From assembly GCA_900547655.1 (NCBI GenBank), contig URHQ01000002.1:1-55482 (forward strand): a stretch of DNA of 55,482 nucleotides, read 5' to 3'. The position numbers and the translations under genes are program-made. The notes below the pieces were generated by a model. The model searched no databases, was not told the DNA's origin, and was given only the letters and a program-made list of their open reading frames with translations. Each line of letters begins with the position of its first letter. Position 1 is the first letter of the stretch. Below are positions 25,422 to 34,210 of the stretch, one piece after another. This DNA is from an uncultured Collinsella sp. (GTDB lineage: Bacteria; Actinomycetota; Coriobacteriia; Coriobacteriales; Coriobacteriaceae).

Positions 25422-25458
25422 AGCGCCCCGTGGGCATCCGTTCGCGGGGCGCTTTGCG
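25422..25458 (+). terminator. Intrinsic terminator after FeoB-associated gene
   Basis: AGCGCCCCG and CGGGGCGCT arms are followed by TTTG. Confidence 0.65.
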
Positions 25459-25570
25459 CATTTGAGGGAGAGCACGGCGAGTCGAAGAGTGTTTTTGGGG
25501 TATCGTTAACTATGTGGTCAACGGCCCGCTCGCAGTCGTCCATGCCGCGGCCGGCGCCAAACTCGCCGTC

Positions 25571-25688
25571 GAAGGTATGATTGCCTACCTGGGCTTCTAA
25601 CTCCATCTCGTCCATCAGTTGCGGTGAAATACGGACTGTTTTGGCTGTCAAAGGCCTTATCCACTCCGTATTCCACCGCAACTTTTTG
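25571..25688 (+). repeat. 118-bp direct repeat K1 (left of kdp module)
   Basis: Aligns without gaps to K2 (33980-34097), same orientation. It contains a hairpin with 19-bp arms (25617-25635 and 25665-25683, one mismatch) and a TTTTT tail. The first 33 bp read in frame as the tail of a lost ORF (EGMIAYLGF then stop), and K2 reads EGMTDYLSP then stop. Confidence 0.85.
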
Positions 25689-25697
25689 TGGAGTGGG

Positions 25698-26402
25698 CTA
25701 GAGACGCTGCATGCGGTACCCGACACCCATGTGCGTCTGAATCATCTTGGGGTGAGAGGGGTCTGCCTCGATCTTCTTGCGCAGGGTGCGCATGAACACG
25801 CGCAGGCTCGCCAGATCGCTGTCCCAGCTCGTGCCCCATATCTCGCGGGTGATGAAGGTGTGGGTGAGCACCTTGTCGACGTTTTTCGCCAGAAGGACGA
25901 GCAATTTGTACTCGGTTGGGGTGAGCGAGAGTTCGCGTCCGTCTTTCGTCGCGTATCCCGCGGCGTAGTCGATATGCAGCGGACCGTTGTCAAACGTGCT
26001 CGCTTCTGTCGACTCGCTCGACGCCATCGAGGAGCGCCTCAAATTCGCACGGACGCGCGCGAGCAACTCATCCACAGAAAAGGGCTTGGTGAGGTAATCG
26101 TCTGCCCCTGCGTCAAGTGCTGCAATCTTGTCGGAATCTTCGGTGCGCGCCGAAATGACGATAATGGGGACTGCCGACCAGCTTCGGATCTTCGTGATGA
26201 CCTCGATACCGTCAATGTCGGGAAGGCCGAGATCGAGCATGATGAGGCTGGGGCCGTGCGACACCGCATCCATGATGGCGGCCTGGCCGTTGCATACCTT
26301 GCTCACGACGTAGCCGTGGAGGTCAAGCGCGGTCGAAACGAGGTTTTGAACGGTCAGGTCATCTTCGACCAGGAGGATACGTGGCTTAGCGGTATTATTC
26401 AT
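25698..26402 (-). CDS. kdpE: KdpE response regulator
   Basis: OmpR-type regulator that activates kdpFABC when potassium is low or turgor falls. The N-terminal receiver has the acidic pair (VEDD), the phospho-acceptor Asp in LIMLDLGLPDIDG and the lysine in DYLTKPF. The C-terminal winged helix is ELSLTPTEYKLLVLLAKN to GVGYRM. Its ATG overlaps the kdpD stop by 8 nt, so the two are translationally coupled. 234 residues. The gene ends 10 bp before repeat K1. Confidence 0.95.
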   Translation of the reverse strand: MNNTAKPRILLVEDDLTVQNLVSTALDLHGYVVSKVCNGQAAIMDAVSHGPSLIMLDLGLPDIDGIEVITKIRSWSAVPIIVISARTEDSDKIAALDAGADDYLTKPFSVDELLARVRANLRRSSMASSESTEASTFDNGPLHIDYAAGYATKDGRELSLTPTEYKLLVLLAKNVDKVLTHTFITREIWGTSWDSDLASLRVFMRTLRKKIEADPSHPKMIQTHMGVGYRMQRL

Positions 26403-29130
26403 GAATCTCGATCTCCTCGGTGGGCAGGGTAAAACGGAAGACGGCCCCATGGGGGTGGTTGTCGCGAACTTCGATGACGCCGCCATGCGCCTCCACGATG
26501 GAGCGGCAGAGCGACAGCCCAAGGCCGATGCTTCGACGCGAATCCACGGGCCGCGTATTGCTTGAGGTGAAGAAGCGCTCAAAGATATGAGGCTTGTCGC
26601 AGCCTGCCACACCCGGCCCATCGTCTGCGACGTCCACCACGACGAACGCACCCTCGCGACGTGCGCTGATGGTGACAGTCGAGTCCTCGGGTGTGTATTT
26701 GAAGGCGTTCATGATGAGATTCGTAAGCACTTGCATGATGAGATGGACGTCGATGCGCACCAGCAGGATGTCGTCAGTGTGCTCGATGGTGACGGTACGT
26801 CCATGCGATGCTTGGGCGACATGGCTGAGGGCGGCCTCGATGACCTCGTCGATGAGCTCGGATGTGAAGTTGAGGCGAATGGTGCCGTCCTCGACGCGTG
26901 TGATGGCGAGGAGGTTCTCCACGGTATCGATAAGCCAGAGGGAATCATCGTAGATGGCATCGGCAAGATCGCAGCGTTGTTCGAGGCTGAGCTTCTCGTC
27001 GCTCTTCCGAAGGATTGCCGCAGATCCGGATATAGCCGTGAGAGGCGTCCTCAAATCGTGGCCGATGGAGCGCAAAAGGTTGGCGCGCAGCTGCTCGTTT
27101 TTCGCCAAGACCGCAGCCCCTTCGCGCTCTTGCGCCGCCCGGTCGCTTTCGAGCGCCAAGGCGCATTCACCTACGATAGATAGGACGATCGAATGCTCGA
27201 AGGCTTCGATCTCGCGCCCCTCCAGGGCGATGCCGATGACACCGAATACCTTGTCGCCGGTGCGAACCGCGAGGTAGAGACAGTGCGCCTCAGGCAGGGT
27301 CCGCGTGCTTGCGCCCGCGCGCTTGTTGTTGGTGTAGGTCCAGGTTGCAACGGCGCGCTCGTAGTCGGTGAGCAGCGACGCGGATCGGTTTTCGGTGCCA
27401 GCGGACTCATAGAGCGCCTTGCCGAGCGTGCCGTGTTCGGCGGGGTAGAAGACCACGTCGAGTTTTAGCAGTTTGACGAGTTGGTTCATGGCGACGCGGG
27501 CGCAATCCTCCGCGCTATGGGCTTGCTGCAAGAGCTGGTTCGTTTCGAGGAGTACGCGCGTTTTGAATGCGTTCTCGGCGGATGTACGGGCGTTGTCGGC
27601 GATGCGCGCAGTTAACTCGCCGGCGACCATAGCGGTGGCGAACATGATGCCGAACGTGACCAGATAGCTTCGGTCGTAGCTGGCGAGCGAAAACAGAGGC
27701 GTGACGAAGCAGAAGTTGTAAAGCACTACAGAGAGCACGCTCGATACGATCGTGCAGATACGCCCCGTCGTGGTGACGGCGGTCAGCAGGGCCGTGAAGA
27801 TATAGAGGGATATGATGCTGGAATCGGCAAATCCCAGATGGCGGAAAGCCGTGCCGATCGCCGTGGCGGCAAGAGAGAGGGCCAGCGTGCGAAGCACGTT
27901 TCGGCTGCTGGGCGGCTGCAGGGCGAGCGCATGGCGGCGTCCTTTGGGTCGGGAGGGCGGAGTCGACTGTTCTGGAATGATGTAAATGTCGAGGTTCGGG
28001 GCGAATGTTATGAGCTGTTCTACGAGAGATTTGCGGCCGAAGAGGGCCTGACGGACGCTGCTGCGCTCGCCCGTGCGCCCCATGACGATCTTCGAAATAC
28101 CCGACAGGCGTGCGAACTCGGAGATCTGAAACGCGATGTCGTCGCCATAGACGGTTTCCATATGTGCTCCGAGCTGCTCGGCTAGGGCGATATTGGCTGC
28201 AAGCTTGGCGCGCTCATCATCGCTCATGGCTTGCGTGCGCGGGCTCTCTACGAACAGGGCGACGAGCTCGCTGCGAAACGCTTTCGCCATGCGTGCGGCG
28301 GCACGGACGATGCGGGGATTGGTCGGCGCCGGGGAGACACAGACTAAGATACGCTCCCTGGTGTAGTAGTCACGGTTTCCCAGCACGCGTGCGGCGTCTG
28401 TGAGGTGACCGGTGCGATCGGCGCAGCGGCGCAGCGCGATTTCTCGGAGTGCGGTGAGGTTCTCGACGGTAAAAAAATGCTGTTGCGCTCGGTCGGCTTG
28501 TGCGGGACGGTAGACGAGGCCGGCGCGAAGGCGCTCAAGTAGGTCTTCGGGCTCTATGTCGACGAGCTCGACCTGGTCGGCATCATCGAAGATACGGTCG
28601 GGGATTCGTTCGCTCACGACAACGCCGGTGATGGATGCAACCATGTCGTTTAGGCTCTCGATATGCTGAACGTTCACGGTCGTATAGACGTCGATGCCCG
28701 CATGTAGAAGTTCCTCGACGTCTTGATAGCGTTTGTCGTGGCGAGACCCCGGCGCATTTGTATGGGCGAGCTCGTCGACAAGGATGAGCTGAGGGGCGCG
28801 TTCGATAGCCGCATCTAGATCGAACTCGCTGAGCGCAATGCCGTTGTGCTCGATGAGTTTACAGGGCACGTTCTCAAGCCCTTGTGCAAGATGGGCAGTT
28901 GCCGGACGTTCGTGCGGCTCGATGTATCCCGCGACGACGTCGACACCTCGCCGCTTGGCGGCGTGGGCGGCTTGAAGCATCGCATAGGTTTTGCCTGTGC
29001 CAGCAGCGTAGCCAAAGAAAATCTTGAGGTGTCCCCGGCTGGTTCGAGTGTCATCGGCGACCTCGTCTTTCTCAATTGCCTTGAGGATGAGGTCTGGATT
29101 GACGCGAGTGTCCGATGCGTCGCGCTGCAT
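26395..29130 (-). CDS. kdpD: KdpD sensor histidine kinase
   Basis: A 911-residue membrane sensor kinase for the Kdp system. The N-terminal KdpD domain has a Walker A (GYAAGTGKT); a universal-stress-like domain follows (RILVCVSPAPTNPRIVRAA), then four membrane helices, a GAF-like region, and the kinase core with H-box SIGHDLRTPLTAISG, N-box LIMNAFKYTPE and G-boxes DDGPGV and GLGLSLCRSIVEAHGG. The ATG at 29130 has AAAGG upstream; a longer ORF exists but lacks one. Divergent from kdpFABC and transcribed with kdpE. Confidence 0.95.
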   Translation of the reverse strand: MQRDASDTRVNPDLILKAIEKDEVADDTRTSRGHLKIFFGYAAGTGKTYAMLQAAHAAKRRGVDVVAGYIEPHERPATAHLAQGLENVPCKLIEHNGIALSEFDLDAAIERAPQLILVDELAHTNAPGSRHDKRYQDVEELLHAGIDVYTTVNVQHIESLNDMVASITGVVVSERIPDRIFDDADQVELVDIEPEDLLERLRAGLVYRPAQADRAQQHFFTVENLTALREIALRRCADRTGHLTDAARVLGNRDYYTRERILVCVSPAPTNPRIVRAAARMAKAFRSELVALFVESPRTQAMSDDERAKLAANIALAEQLGAHMETVYGDDIAFQISEFARLSGISKIVMGRTGERSSVRQALFGRKSLVEQLITFAPNLDIYIIPEQSTPPSRPKGRRHALALQPPSSRNVLRTLALSLAATAIGTAFRHLGFADSSIISLYIFTALLTAVTTTGRICTIVSSVLSVVLYNFCFVTPLFSLASYDRSYLVTFGIMFATAMVAGELTARIADNARTSAENAFKTRVLLETNQLLQQAHSAEDCARVAMNQLVKLLKLDVVFYPAEHGTLGKALYESAGTENRSASLLTDYERAVATWTYTNNKRAGASTRTLPEAHCLYLAVRTGDKVFGVIGIALEGREIEAFEHSIVLSIVGECALALESDRAAQEREGAAVLAKNEQLRANLLRSIGHDLRTPLTAISGSAAILRKSDEKLSLEQRCDLADAIYDDSLWLIDTVENLLAITRVEDGTIRLNFTSELIDEVIEAALSHVAQASHGRTVTIEHTDDILLVRIDVHLIMQVLTNLIMNAFKYTPEDSTVTISARREGAFVVVDVADDGPGVAGCDKPHIFERFFTSSNTRPVDSRRSIGLGLSLCRSIVEAHGGVIEVRDNHPHGAVFRFTLPTEEIEIHE

Positions 29131-29374
29131 AGCGTAGCCTTTCTGAAGCGTTGTCCATGCGTGCATACGCGGTGAAGACACCACTGTATGCTCGCGAGGT
29201 CGAGTATAGGCGCACTGCAGCTGCAATAGTGCTTTCTACCTGCATCTTTACGGCATCTTAAGGACGTGAGCCCCGGCCCTCACGCCTCTTTAATCCCTAG
29301 AAGCGTTTACTGTCCCCAGACGCTTGCGAGGGCAGGCGTCCGAGACATCGGACCGCGTGTGAAAGGGGCGGTAA
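29131..29374. promoter_or_regulatory. kdpD / kdpF divergent promoter region
   Basis: This 244-bp spacer must contain promoters for both directions. A CGTGAG/CTCACG hairpin with a U-rich tail is visible at 29264-29290. No KdpE site could be assigned by eye. Confidence 0.4.
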
Positions 29375-29461
29375 ATGGACATCCTCATTCCCATCATCGG
29401 AGTCGTCTGCATTGGACTTCTTATCTATTACATCTACATTCTGATGAGGAGTGATTCGTAA
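29375..29461 (+). CDS. kdpF: KdpF, small subunit of the potassium ATPase
   Basis: A 28-residue single-helix peptide (MDILIPIIGVVCIGLL then IYILMRSDS) with a GAAAGGGG ribosome site, ending 3 nt before kdpA. Length, hydrophobicity and position identify it as KdpF, which stabilises the KdpABC complex. Confidence 0.88.
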   Translation: MDILIPIIGVVCIGLLIYYIYILMRSDS

Positions 29462-29464
29462 ACT

Positions 29465-31288
29465 ATGGACGCTGCGATTCAGTACATCTTGTACTTTGCC
29501 GTACTCGTCGTCCTGGCCGTTCCGCTCGGTCGGTTCATGGCCCATATCATGGATGGTGAGCATACGTTCCTGTCGCCTGTGATTGCTCCTGTGGAGCGTG
29601 GCGTCTATCGTCTGCTTCGCATCGACGCGGCAGAACAGATGGGGTGTAGGCGCTATCTGGCGAGCGTGCTGGTCTTTTCGGGGATCGGCCTCGTGACTCT
29701 TGTGGCACTCCAGGCGCTTCAGTCCTTCTTGCCAGGCAATCCCCAGCACCTGCCGGGTGTGTCATGGGACCTGTCGTTCAATACGGCTGCTTCCTTCATA
29801 ACCAACACCAACTGGCAGTCCTACTCCGGTGAGACCACCCTGTCCTACCTTGTGCAGTTCATGGGTCTCACTGTGCAGAACTTCGTTTCCGCTGGCACCG
29901 GTATCGCGGTCATGTTCGCGCTGATCCGCGGCTTCCGTCAGGTCAAGGAGCAGGGTCTGGGTTCCTTCTGGGTCGACCTCACCCGCACCGTCCTGTATGT
30001 GCTCATCCCGCTGAACCTCGTGTTCGGCATCTGCCTGGCTGCCGGTGGCGTCATCTCCAACTTCCAGCCGGCTCAGAAGGCTGAGCTCGTAGAACCCGTC
30101 GCTGTTCAGCCTAATGCAGACGGCGGCTGGAGCGTCATCGACGGCGCCCAGATTGAGGGCGACACGGTCAAGGTCGACGGCAAGGTTGTCGAGGGCGCGC
30201 GCGTGGTCACCGAGCAGTTCCTGCCCCAGGGTCCCGCGGCTCCTCAGGTCGCTATCAAGCAGTCCGGCACCAACGGCGGCGGCTTCTTCGGCGTGAACTC
30301 CGCCCATCCGTATGAGAACCCCAGTGCCTTCACCAACATCATCGAGATGACCAGCCTGCTGCTGATCCCGGCCGCCTGTTGCTTCGCCTTCGGTATCGGC
30401 GTCAAGAACACCAAGCAGGGCAAGGCCATCTTTGCCGCCATGTTCATCCTGCTGGTGATCTTCGCCGGCATCATCGCCGTCAACGAGCATGCGGGCACCC
30501 CGCAGCTGGCCGATGGCGGAGCGGTCAATATCGAGATGACCGATGGCCAGGCGGGCGGCAACATGGAGGGCAAGGAGAGCCGTTTCGGTATCGCCTCCTC
30601 TTCCACCTGGTCCGCTTTCACGACGGCTGCTTCCAACGGCTCGGTTAACTCCATGCACGACTCCTACACCCCGCTGGGCGGTTTTGTCCAGATGCTCCAG
30701 ATTGCTCTGGGCGAGGTCGTCTTCGGCGGCGTGGGCTGCGGCCTGTACGGCATGATCGGCTTCGCCATCCTCACAGTGTTCATTGCCGGCCTCATGGTCG
30801 GACGCACGCCTGAGTTCCTGGGCAAGAAGATCGAGCCGGGCGAGATGCGCTGGGCAGTTGTCCTGTGCTTGGCAACTCCGTTTGCCATTCTGGTGTGCTC
30901 GGCCATCGCCTGCATGGTGCCCGGTCTTGCCGACCAGCTCAACAATGGTGGCGCGCACGGCTTCTCCGAGGCGCTGTATGCCTTCACCTCATGCGGCGGC
31001 AACAACGGCTCGGCGTTTGCAGGCATGAACTGCAACATTCCCTGGATCAACGTCATGCTCGGCCTCGAGATGCTGTTCGCCCGCTTCATGCCCATCATCG
31101 GTACGCTGGCTATCGCCGGCTCGCTGGCCAAGAAGGGCAAGGTCGCCGAGAGCGCCGGTACCCTGTCTACCACCAACGGCATGTTCGTATTCCTGCTCGT
31201 GTTCATCGTTCTGCTGATCGGTGCCCTGAGCTTCTTCCCGGCCCTGGCGCTTGGCCCCGTTGCCGAGTTCTTCCAGATGATTGCGTAA
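29465..31288 (+). CDS. kdpA: KdpA, potassium-binding subunit
   Basis: A 607-residue channel-like subunit of the high-affinity K+-transporting P-type ATPase. Family segments are clear: LSFNTAASFITNTNWQSYSGE, the selectivity-filter loop GTNGGGFFGVNSAHPYENP, and later SCGGNNGSAF. The extracellular loop around residues 205-260 is longer and Val/Asp-rich. Second gene of kdpFABC, start 3 nt after kdpF, so coupled. Confidence 0.96.
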   Translation: MDAAIQYILYFAVLVVLAVPLGRFMAHIMDGEHTFLSPVIAPVERGVYRLLRIDAAEQMGCRRYLASVLVFSGIGLVTLVALQALQSFLPGNPQHLPGVSWDLSFNTAASFITNTNWQSYSGETTLSYLVQFMGLTVQNFVSAGTGIAVMFALIRGFRQVKEQGLGSFWVDLTRTVLYVLIPLNLVFGICLAAGGVISNFQPAQKAELVEPVAVQPNADGGWSVIDGAQIEGDTVKVDGKVVEGARVVTEQFLPQGPAAPQVAIKQSGTNGGGFFGVNSAHPYENPSAFTNIIEMTSLLLIPAACCFAFGIGVKNTKQGKAIFAAMFILLVIFAGIIAVNEHAGTPQLADGGAVNIEMTDGQAGGNMEGKESRFGIASSSTWSAFTTAASNGSVNSMHDSYTPLGGFVQMLQIALGEVVFGGVGCGLYGMIGFAILTVFIAGLMVGRTPEFLGKKIEPGEMRWAVVLCLATPFAILVCSAIACMVPGLADQLNNGGAHGFSEALYAFTSCGGNNGSAFAGMNCNIPWINVMLGLEMLFARFMPIIGTLAIAGSLAKKGKVAESAGTLSTTNGMFVFLLVFIVLLIGALSFFPALALGPVAEFFQMIA

Positions 31289-31304
31289 AGGAGGGCGCAG
31301 ATTT

Positions 31305-33359
31305 ATGACTATGCAAAAAGACATGATGGGCCGCGCGGTCCGCGACTCGTTTGCCAAGCTGGATCCTCGCGTCCAGATTCAAAACCCGGTCATGTTCCTG
31401 GTGTGGCTTTCCGCCGTCATGACCTCCGTCCTGGCCGTCGCTTCCATTTTCGGTGTGCAGGACGCGGGTGTGCCCACCTACTATGTGGTCGCCATCGCGG
31501 TCATCCTGTGGCTTACCGACCTGTTCTCGAACTTCGCCGAGGCGCTTGCCGAGGGCCGCGGTAAGGCCCAGGCCGATTCCCTGCGTGCGGCCAAGAAGGA
31601 TGTCGAGGCCCATCGCATCGAGTCCGTTGAGGACAAGGATCACTTCACCGTCGTTCCCGGCACCGAGCTCACGCGCGGCGACCTGGTGATCGTACGCGCC
31701 GGCGAGCAGATTCCCGGCGACGGCGACGTCATCGAGGGCGCTGCTTCCGTTGACGAGTCCGCCATCACCGGCGAGTCCGCCCCCGTGGTCCGCGAGGCCG
31801 GCGGCGACCGCTCTGCCGTTACCGGCGGTACCACGGTGCTGTCCGACTGGATCATCGTCAAGATCTCCAGTGAGCCCGGCCAGAGCTTCCTGGACAAGAT
31901 GATCGCGATGGTCGAGGGTGCCGCGCGCAAGAAGACCCCTAACGAGATCGCTCTGGAGATCTTCCTGGTGGCCCTCTCCATCGTCTTTATCCTGGTCACG
32001 CTGGCCCTGTATTGTTACTCCTGCTTCTCGGTCGGTCTTAACGACATGGACAACCCCACGGCCGTGACCACGCTCGTGGCTCTGCTCGTGTGCCTGGCTC
32101 CTACTACCATCGGCGCCCTTCTTTCCGCCATCGGCATCGCCGGCATGAGCCGTCTGAACGAGGCCAACGTGCTGGCCATGTCCGGCCGCGCCATCGAGGC
32201 CGCCGGCGACGTCGACATCCTCATGCTCGACAAGACCGGCACCATCACCCTGGGTAACCGCCAAGCCGCCGAGTTCATCCCGGTCGACGGCATCGATCCC
32301 GCGGAGCTGGCCGATGCCGCCCAGCTTTCCTCGCTGGCCGACGAGACCCCCGAAGGCCGTTCCATCGTCGTGCTCGCCAAGGAGCAGTTCGGTCTGCGCG
32401 GCCGCACACTCGAGGATAAGGGTATGGAGTTCATCCCCTTCACCGCGGCGACCCGCATGTCCGGTGTGAACTACGAGGGCAATGAGATCCGCAAAGGCGC
32501 TGCCGATTCCGTGCGCACCTATGTGGAGGCAGCCGGCGGCGTGTTCTCCCAGGAGTGCGACGAGGCCGTCGAGCGCATCGCCAAGGCCGGCGGCACCCCG
32601 CTGGTCGTGACCAAGAACTGCCGCGTGCTGGGCGTTGTGTACCTCAAGGACATCATCAAGTCCGGCGTTAAGGAGAAGTTCGCCGACCTGCGCAAGATGG
32701 GCATCAAGACCATCATGGTGACGGGCGACAACCCGCTCACCGCCGCGGCAATCGCCGCCGAGGCCGGCGTTGACGACTTCCTGGCCGAGGCCACCCCTGA
32801 GGGCAAGCTCGAGAAGATCCGCGAGTTCCAGCGTGAGGGCCACCTGGTCGCCATGACCGGCGACGGCACCAACGACGCGCCGGCGCTGGCGCAGGCGGAT
32901 GTCGCCGTGGCCATGAACACGGGCACCCAGGCTGCCAAGGAGGCCGGCAATATGGTCGACCTCGACTCCAGCCCCACCAAGCTCATCGAGGTCGTGCGTA
33001 TCGGCAAGCAGCTGCTCATGACCCGCGGTTCGCTTACGACCTTCTCGGTCGCCAACGACATGGCGAAGTACTTCGCTATCATCCCGGCCCTGTTCTCGCC
33101 GATCTACCCGGGCCTTGGCGCGCTCAACATCCTCGGTCTGGCAAGCCCGCTGTCCGCGGTTCTTTCGGCCATCATCTATAACGCGCTCGTTATCGTCGCG
33201 CTGATCCCGGCCGCGCTGAAGGGCGTTAAGTACCGCGAGGTACCGTCCGGACAGCTGCTGACCCACAACCTGCTCGTATGGGGTCTGGGCGGCATCGTTG
33301 CCCCGTTCGCATTTATCAAGCTCATCGACATGCTGCTCGCGTTCTGCGGCATTATGTAA
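31305..33359 (+). CDS. kdpB: KdpB, P-type ATPase subunit
   Basis: A 684-residue catalytic subunit. The phosphorylation motif is DKTGTITLGN, the dephosphorylation loop SAITGESAPV, and the hinge is MVTGDNPLTAAAIAAEAGVDDF followed by MTGDGTNDAPALAQADVAVAMN. ATG 31305 has AAAGGAGGG 8 nt upstream; the in-frame start at 31281 would overlap kdpA and lacks a site. Third gene of the operon. Confidence 0.96.
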   Translation: MTMQKDMMGRAVRDSFAKLDPRVQIQNPVMFLVWLSAVMTSVLAVASIFGVQDAGVPTYYVVAIAVILWLTDLFSNFAEALAEGRGKAQADSLRAAKKDVEAHRIESVEDKDHFTVVPGTELTRGDLVIVRAGEQIPGDGDVIEGAASVDESAITGESAPVVREAGGDRSAVTGGTTVLSDWIIVKISSEPGQSFLDKMIAMVEGAARKKTPNEIALEIFLVALSIVFILVTLALYCYSCFSVGLNDMDNPTAVTTLVALLVCLAPTTIGALLSAIGIAGMSRLNEANVLAMSGRAIEAAGDVDILMLDKTGTITLGNRQAAEFIPVDGIDPAELADAAQLSSLADETPEGRSIVVLAKEQFGLRGRTLEDKGMEFIPFTAATRMSGVNYEGNEIRKGAADSVRTYVEAAGGVFSQECDEAVERIAKAGGTPLVVTKNCRVLGVVYLKDIIKSGVKEKFADLRKMGIKTIMVTGDNPLTAAAIAAEAGVDDFLAEATPEGKLEKIREFQREGHLVAMTGDGTNDAPALAQADVAVAMNTGTQAAKEAGNMVDLDSSPTKLIEVVRIGKQLLMTRGSLTTFSVANDMAKYFAIIPALFSPIYPGLGALNILGLASPLSAVLSAIIYNALVIVALIPAALKGVKYREVPSGQLLTHNLLVWGLGGIVAPFAFIKLIDMLLAFCGIM

Positions 33360-33371
33360 GTGGAGGTTTGT

Positions 33372-33962
33372 ATGTTCAAAGGTGTTGCATCGCGCGCACT
33401 GGGCGTGTTCGCGCTGTTTACCGTTGTCTGCGGCCTGGGCTATACGCTCGTCGTGACCGGCATCGCCCAGGTTGCGTTCCCGTATCAGGCGAACGGTTCA
33501 CTCATTACGGTCGACGGCAAGGTTGTGGGTTCCGAGCTCATCGGCCAGAACTTCGATGACGAAGCCCACATGTGGGGTCGTATCCAGAACGTGTCAATTG
33601 TCAAAGGCGAAGACGGCGAGCTCATGGCGTATGGTACCCCGTCCAACCTATCCCCGGCGAGTGAGGAGTATCGGCAGCTTGTGGACGCGCGCGTGAAGAA
33701 GATCCGCGCCTCCAACCCCGACGCCGGCATGGACGCCGTGCCCGTCGACCTGGTGACGTGTTCTGGCTCAGGGCTCGACCCCGAGATCTCTCCCGATGCC
33801 GCCGAGTACCAGGTACCGCGCCTGGCGAAGGCCACGGGCAAGAGCGAAGACGAGGTTCGCGAGATCATCGCCCAGTGCACCAAGGGCCGATTCCTGGGCG
33901 TCTTCGGCGAGCCTACGGTCAACGTGCTCAAGGTGAACCTTATGCTGGACGGCGCGCTGTAG
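33372..33962 (+). CDS. kdpC: KdpC, potassium ATPase subunit
   Basis: A 196-residue single-helix subunit that helps assembly and ATP binding. One N-terminal helix is followed by the family region ANGSLI, SELIGQNFDDEAHMWGRI, then TPSNLSPAS and a C-terminal GEPTVNVLKVNLMLD. TGGAGG lies 6 nt before ATG 33372, 12 nt after the kdpB stop. Last gene of kdpFABC; repeat K2 with its U-tailed hairpin begins 17 bp later and can terminate the operon. Confidence 0.94.
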   Translation: MFKGVASRALGVFALFTVVCGLGYTLVVTGIAQVAFPYQANGSLITVDGKVVGSELIGQNFDDEAHMWGRIQNVSIVKGEDGELMAYGTPSNLSPASEEYRQLVDARVKKIRASNPDAGMDAVPVDLVTCSGSGLDPEISPDAAEYQVPRLAKATGKSEDEVREIIAQCTKGRFLGVFGEPTVNVLKVNLMLDGAL

Positions 33963-33979
33963 GTGAGGGGGTGGCGGAT

Positions 33980-34097
33980 GAGGGCATGACTGACTATCTG
34001 AGCCCTTAATTCCACCCCGCCCATCAGTTGCAGTGGAATACGGACTGTTTTGGCTGTCAAAGGCCTTATCTACTCCGTATTCCACCGCAACTTTTTT
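33980..34097 (+). repeat. 118-bp direct repeat K2 (right of kdp module), also kdpC terminator
   Basis: Gapless match to K1 in the same orientation. Hairpin arms 34026-34044 and 34074-34092 are followed by TTTTTT, so in this copy the repeat can stop kdpFABC transcription. Confidence 0.85.
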
Positions 34098-34210
34098 GTG
34101 AGGGTCGGGATTGAAGGTGGAGAGTGCGAGCGAGTGCGAATGCGGCGGTTGCTGATACGATAGGTGTGTTAGCAACTGCCGCCGAGCGGCTTAAACGAAA
34201 GGAACCCTGT

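Noticed and set aside
25617..25688. K1 hairpin as terminator of kdpE
   Set aside because: On the kdpE strand the hairpin is preceded by A residues and not followed by a U-run; it suits only plus-strand transcripts.
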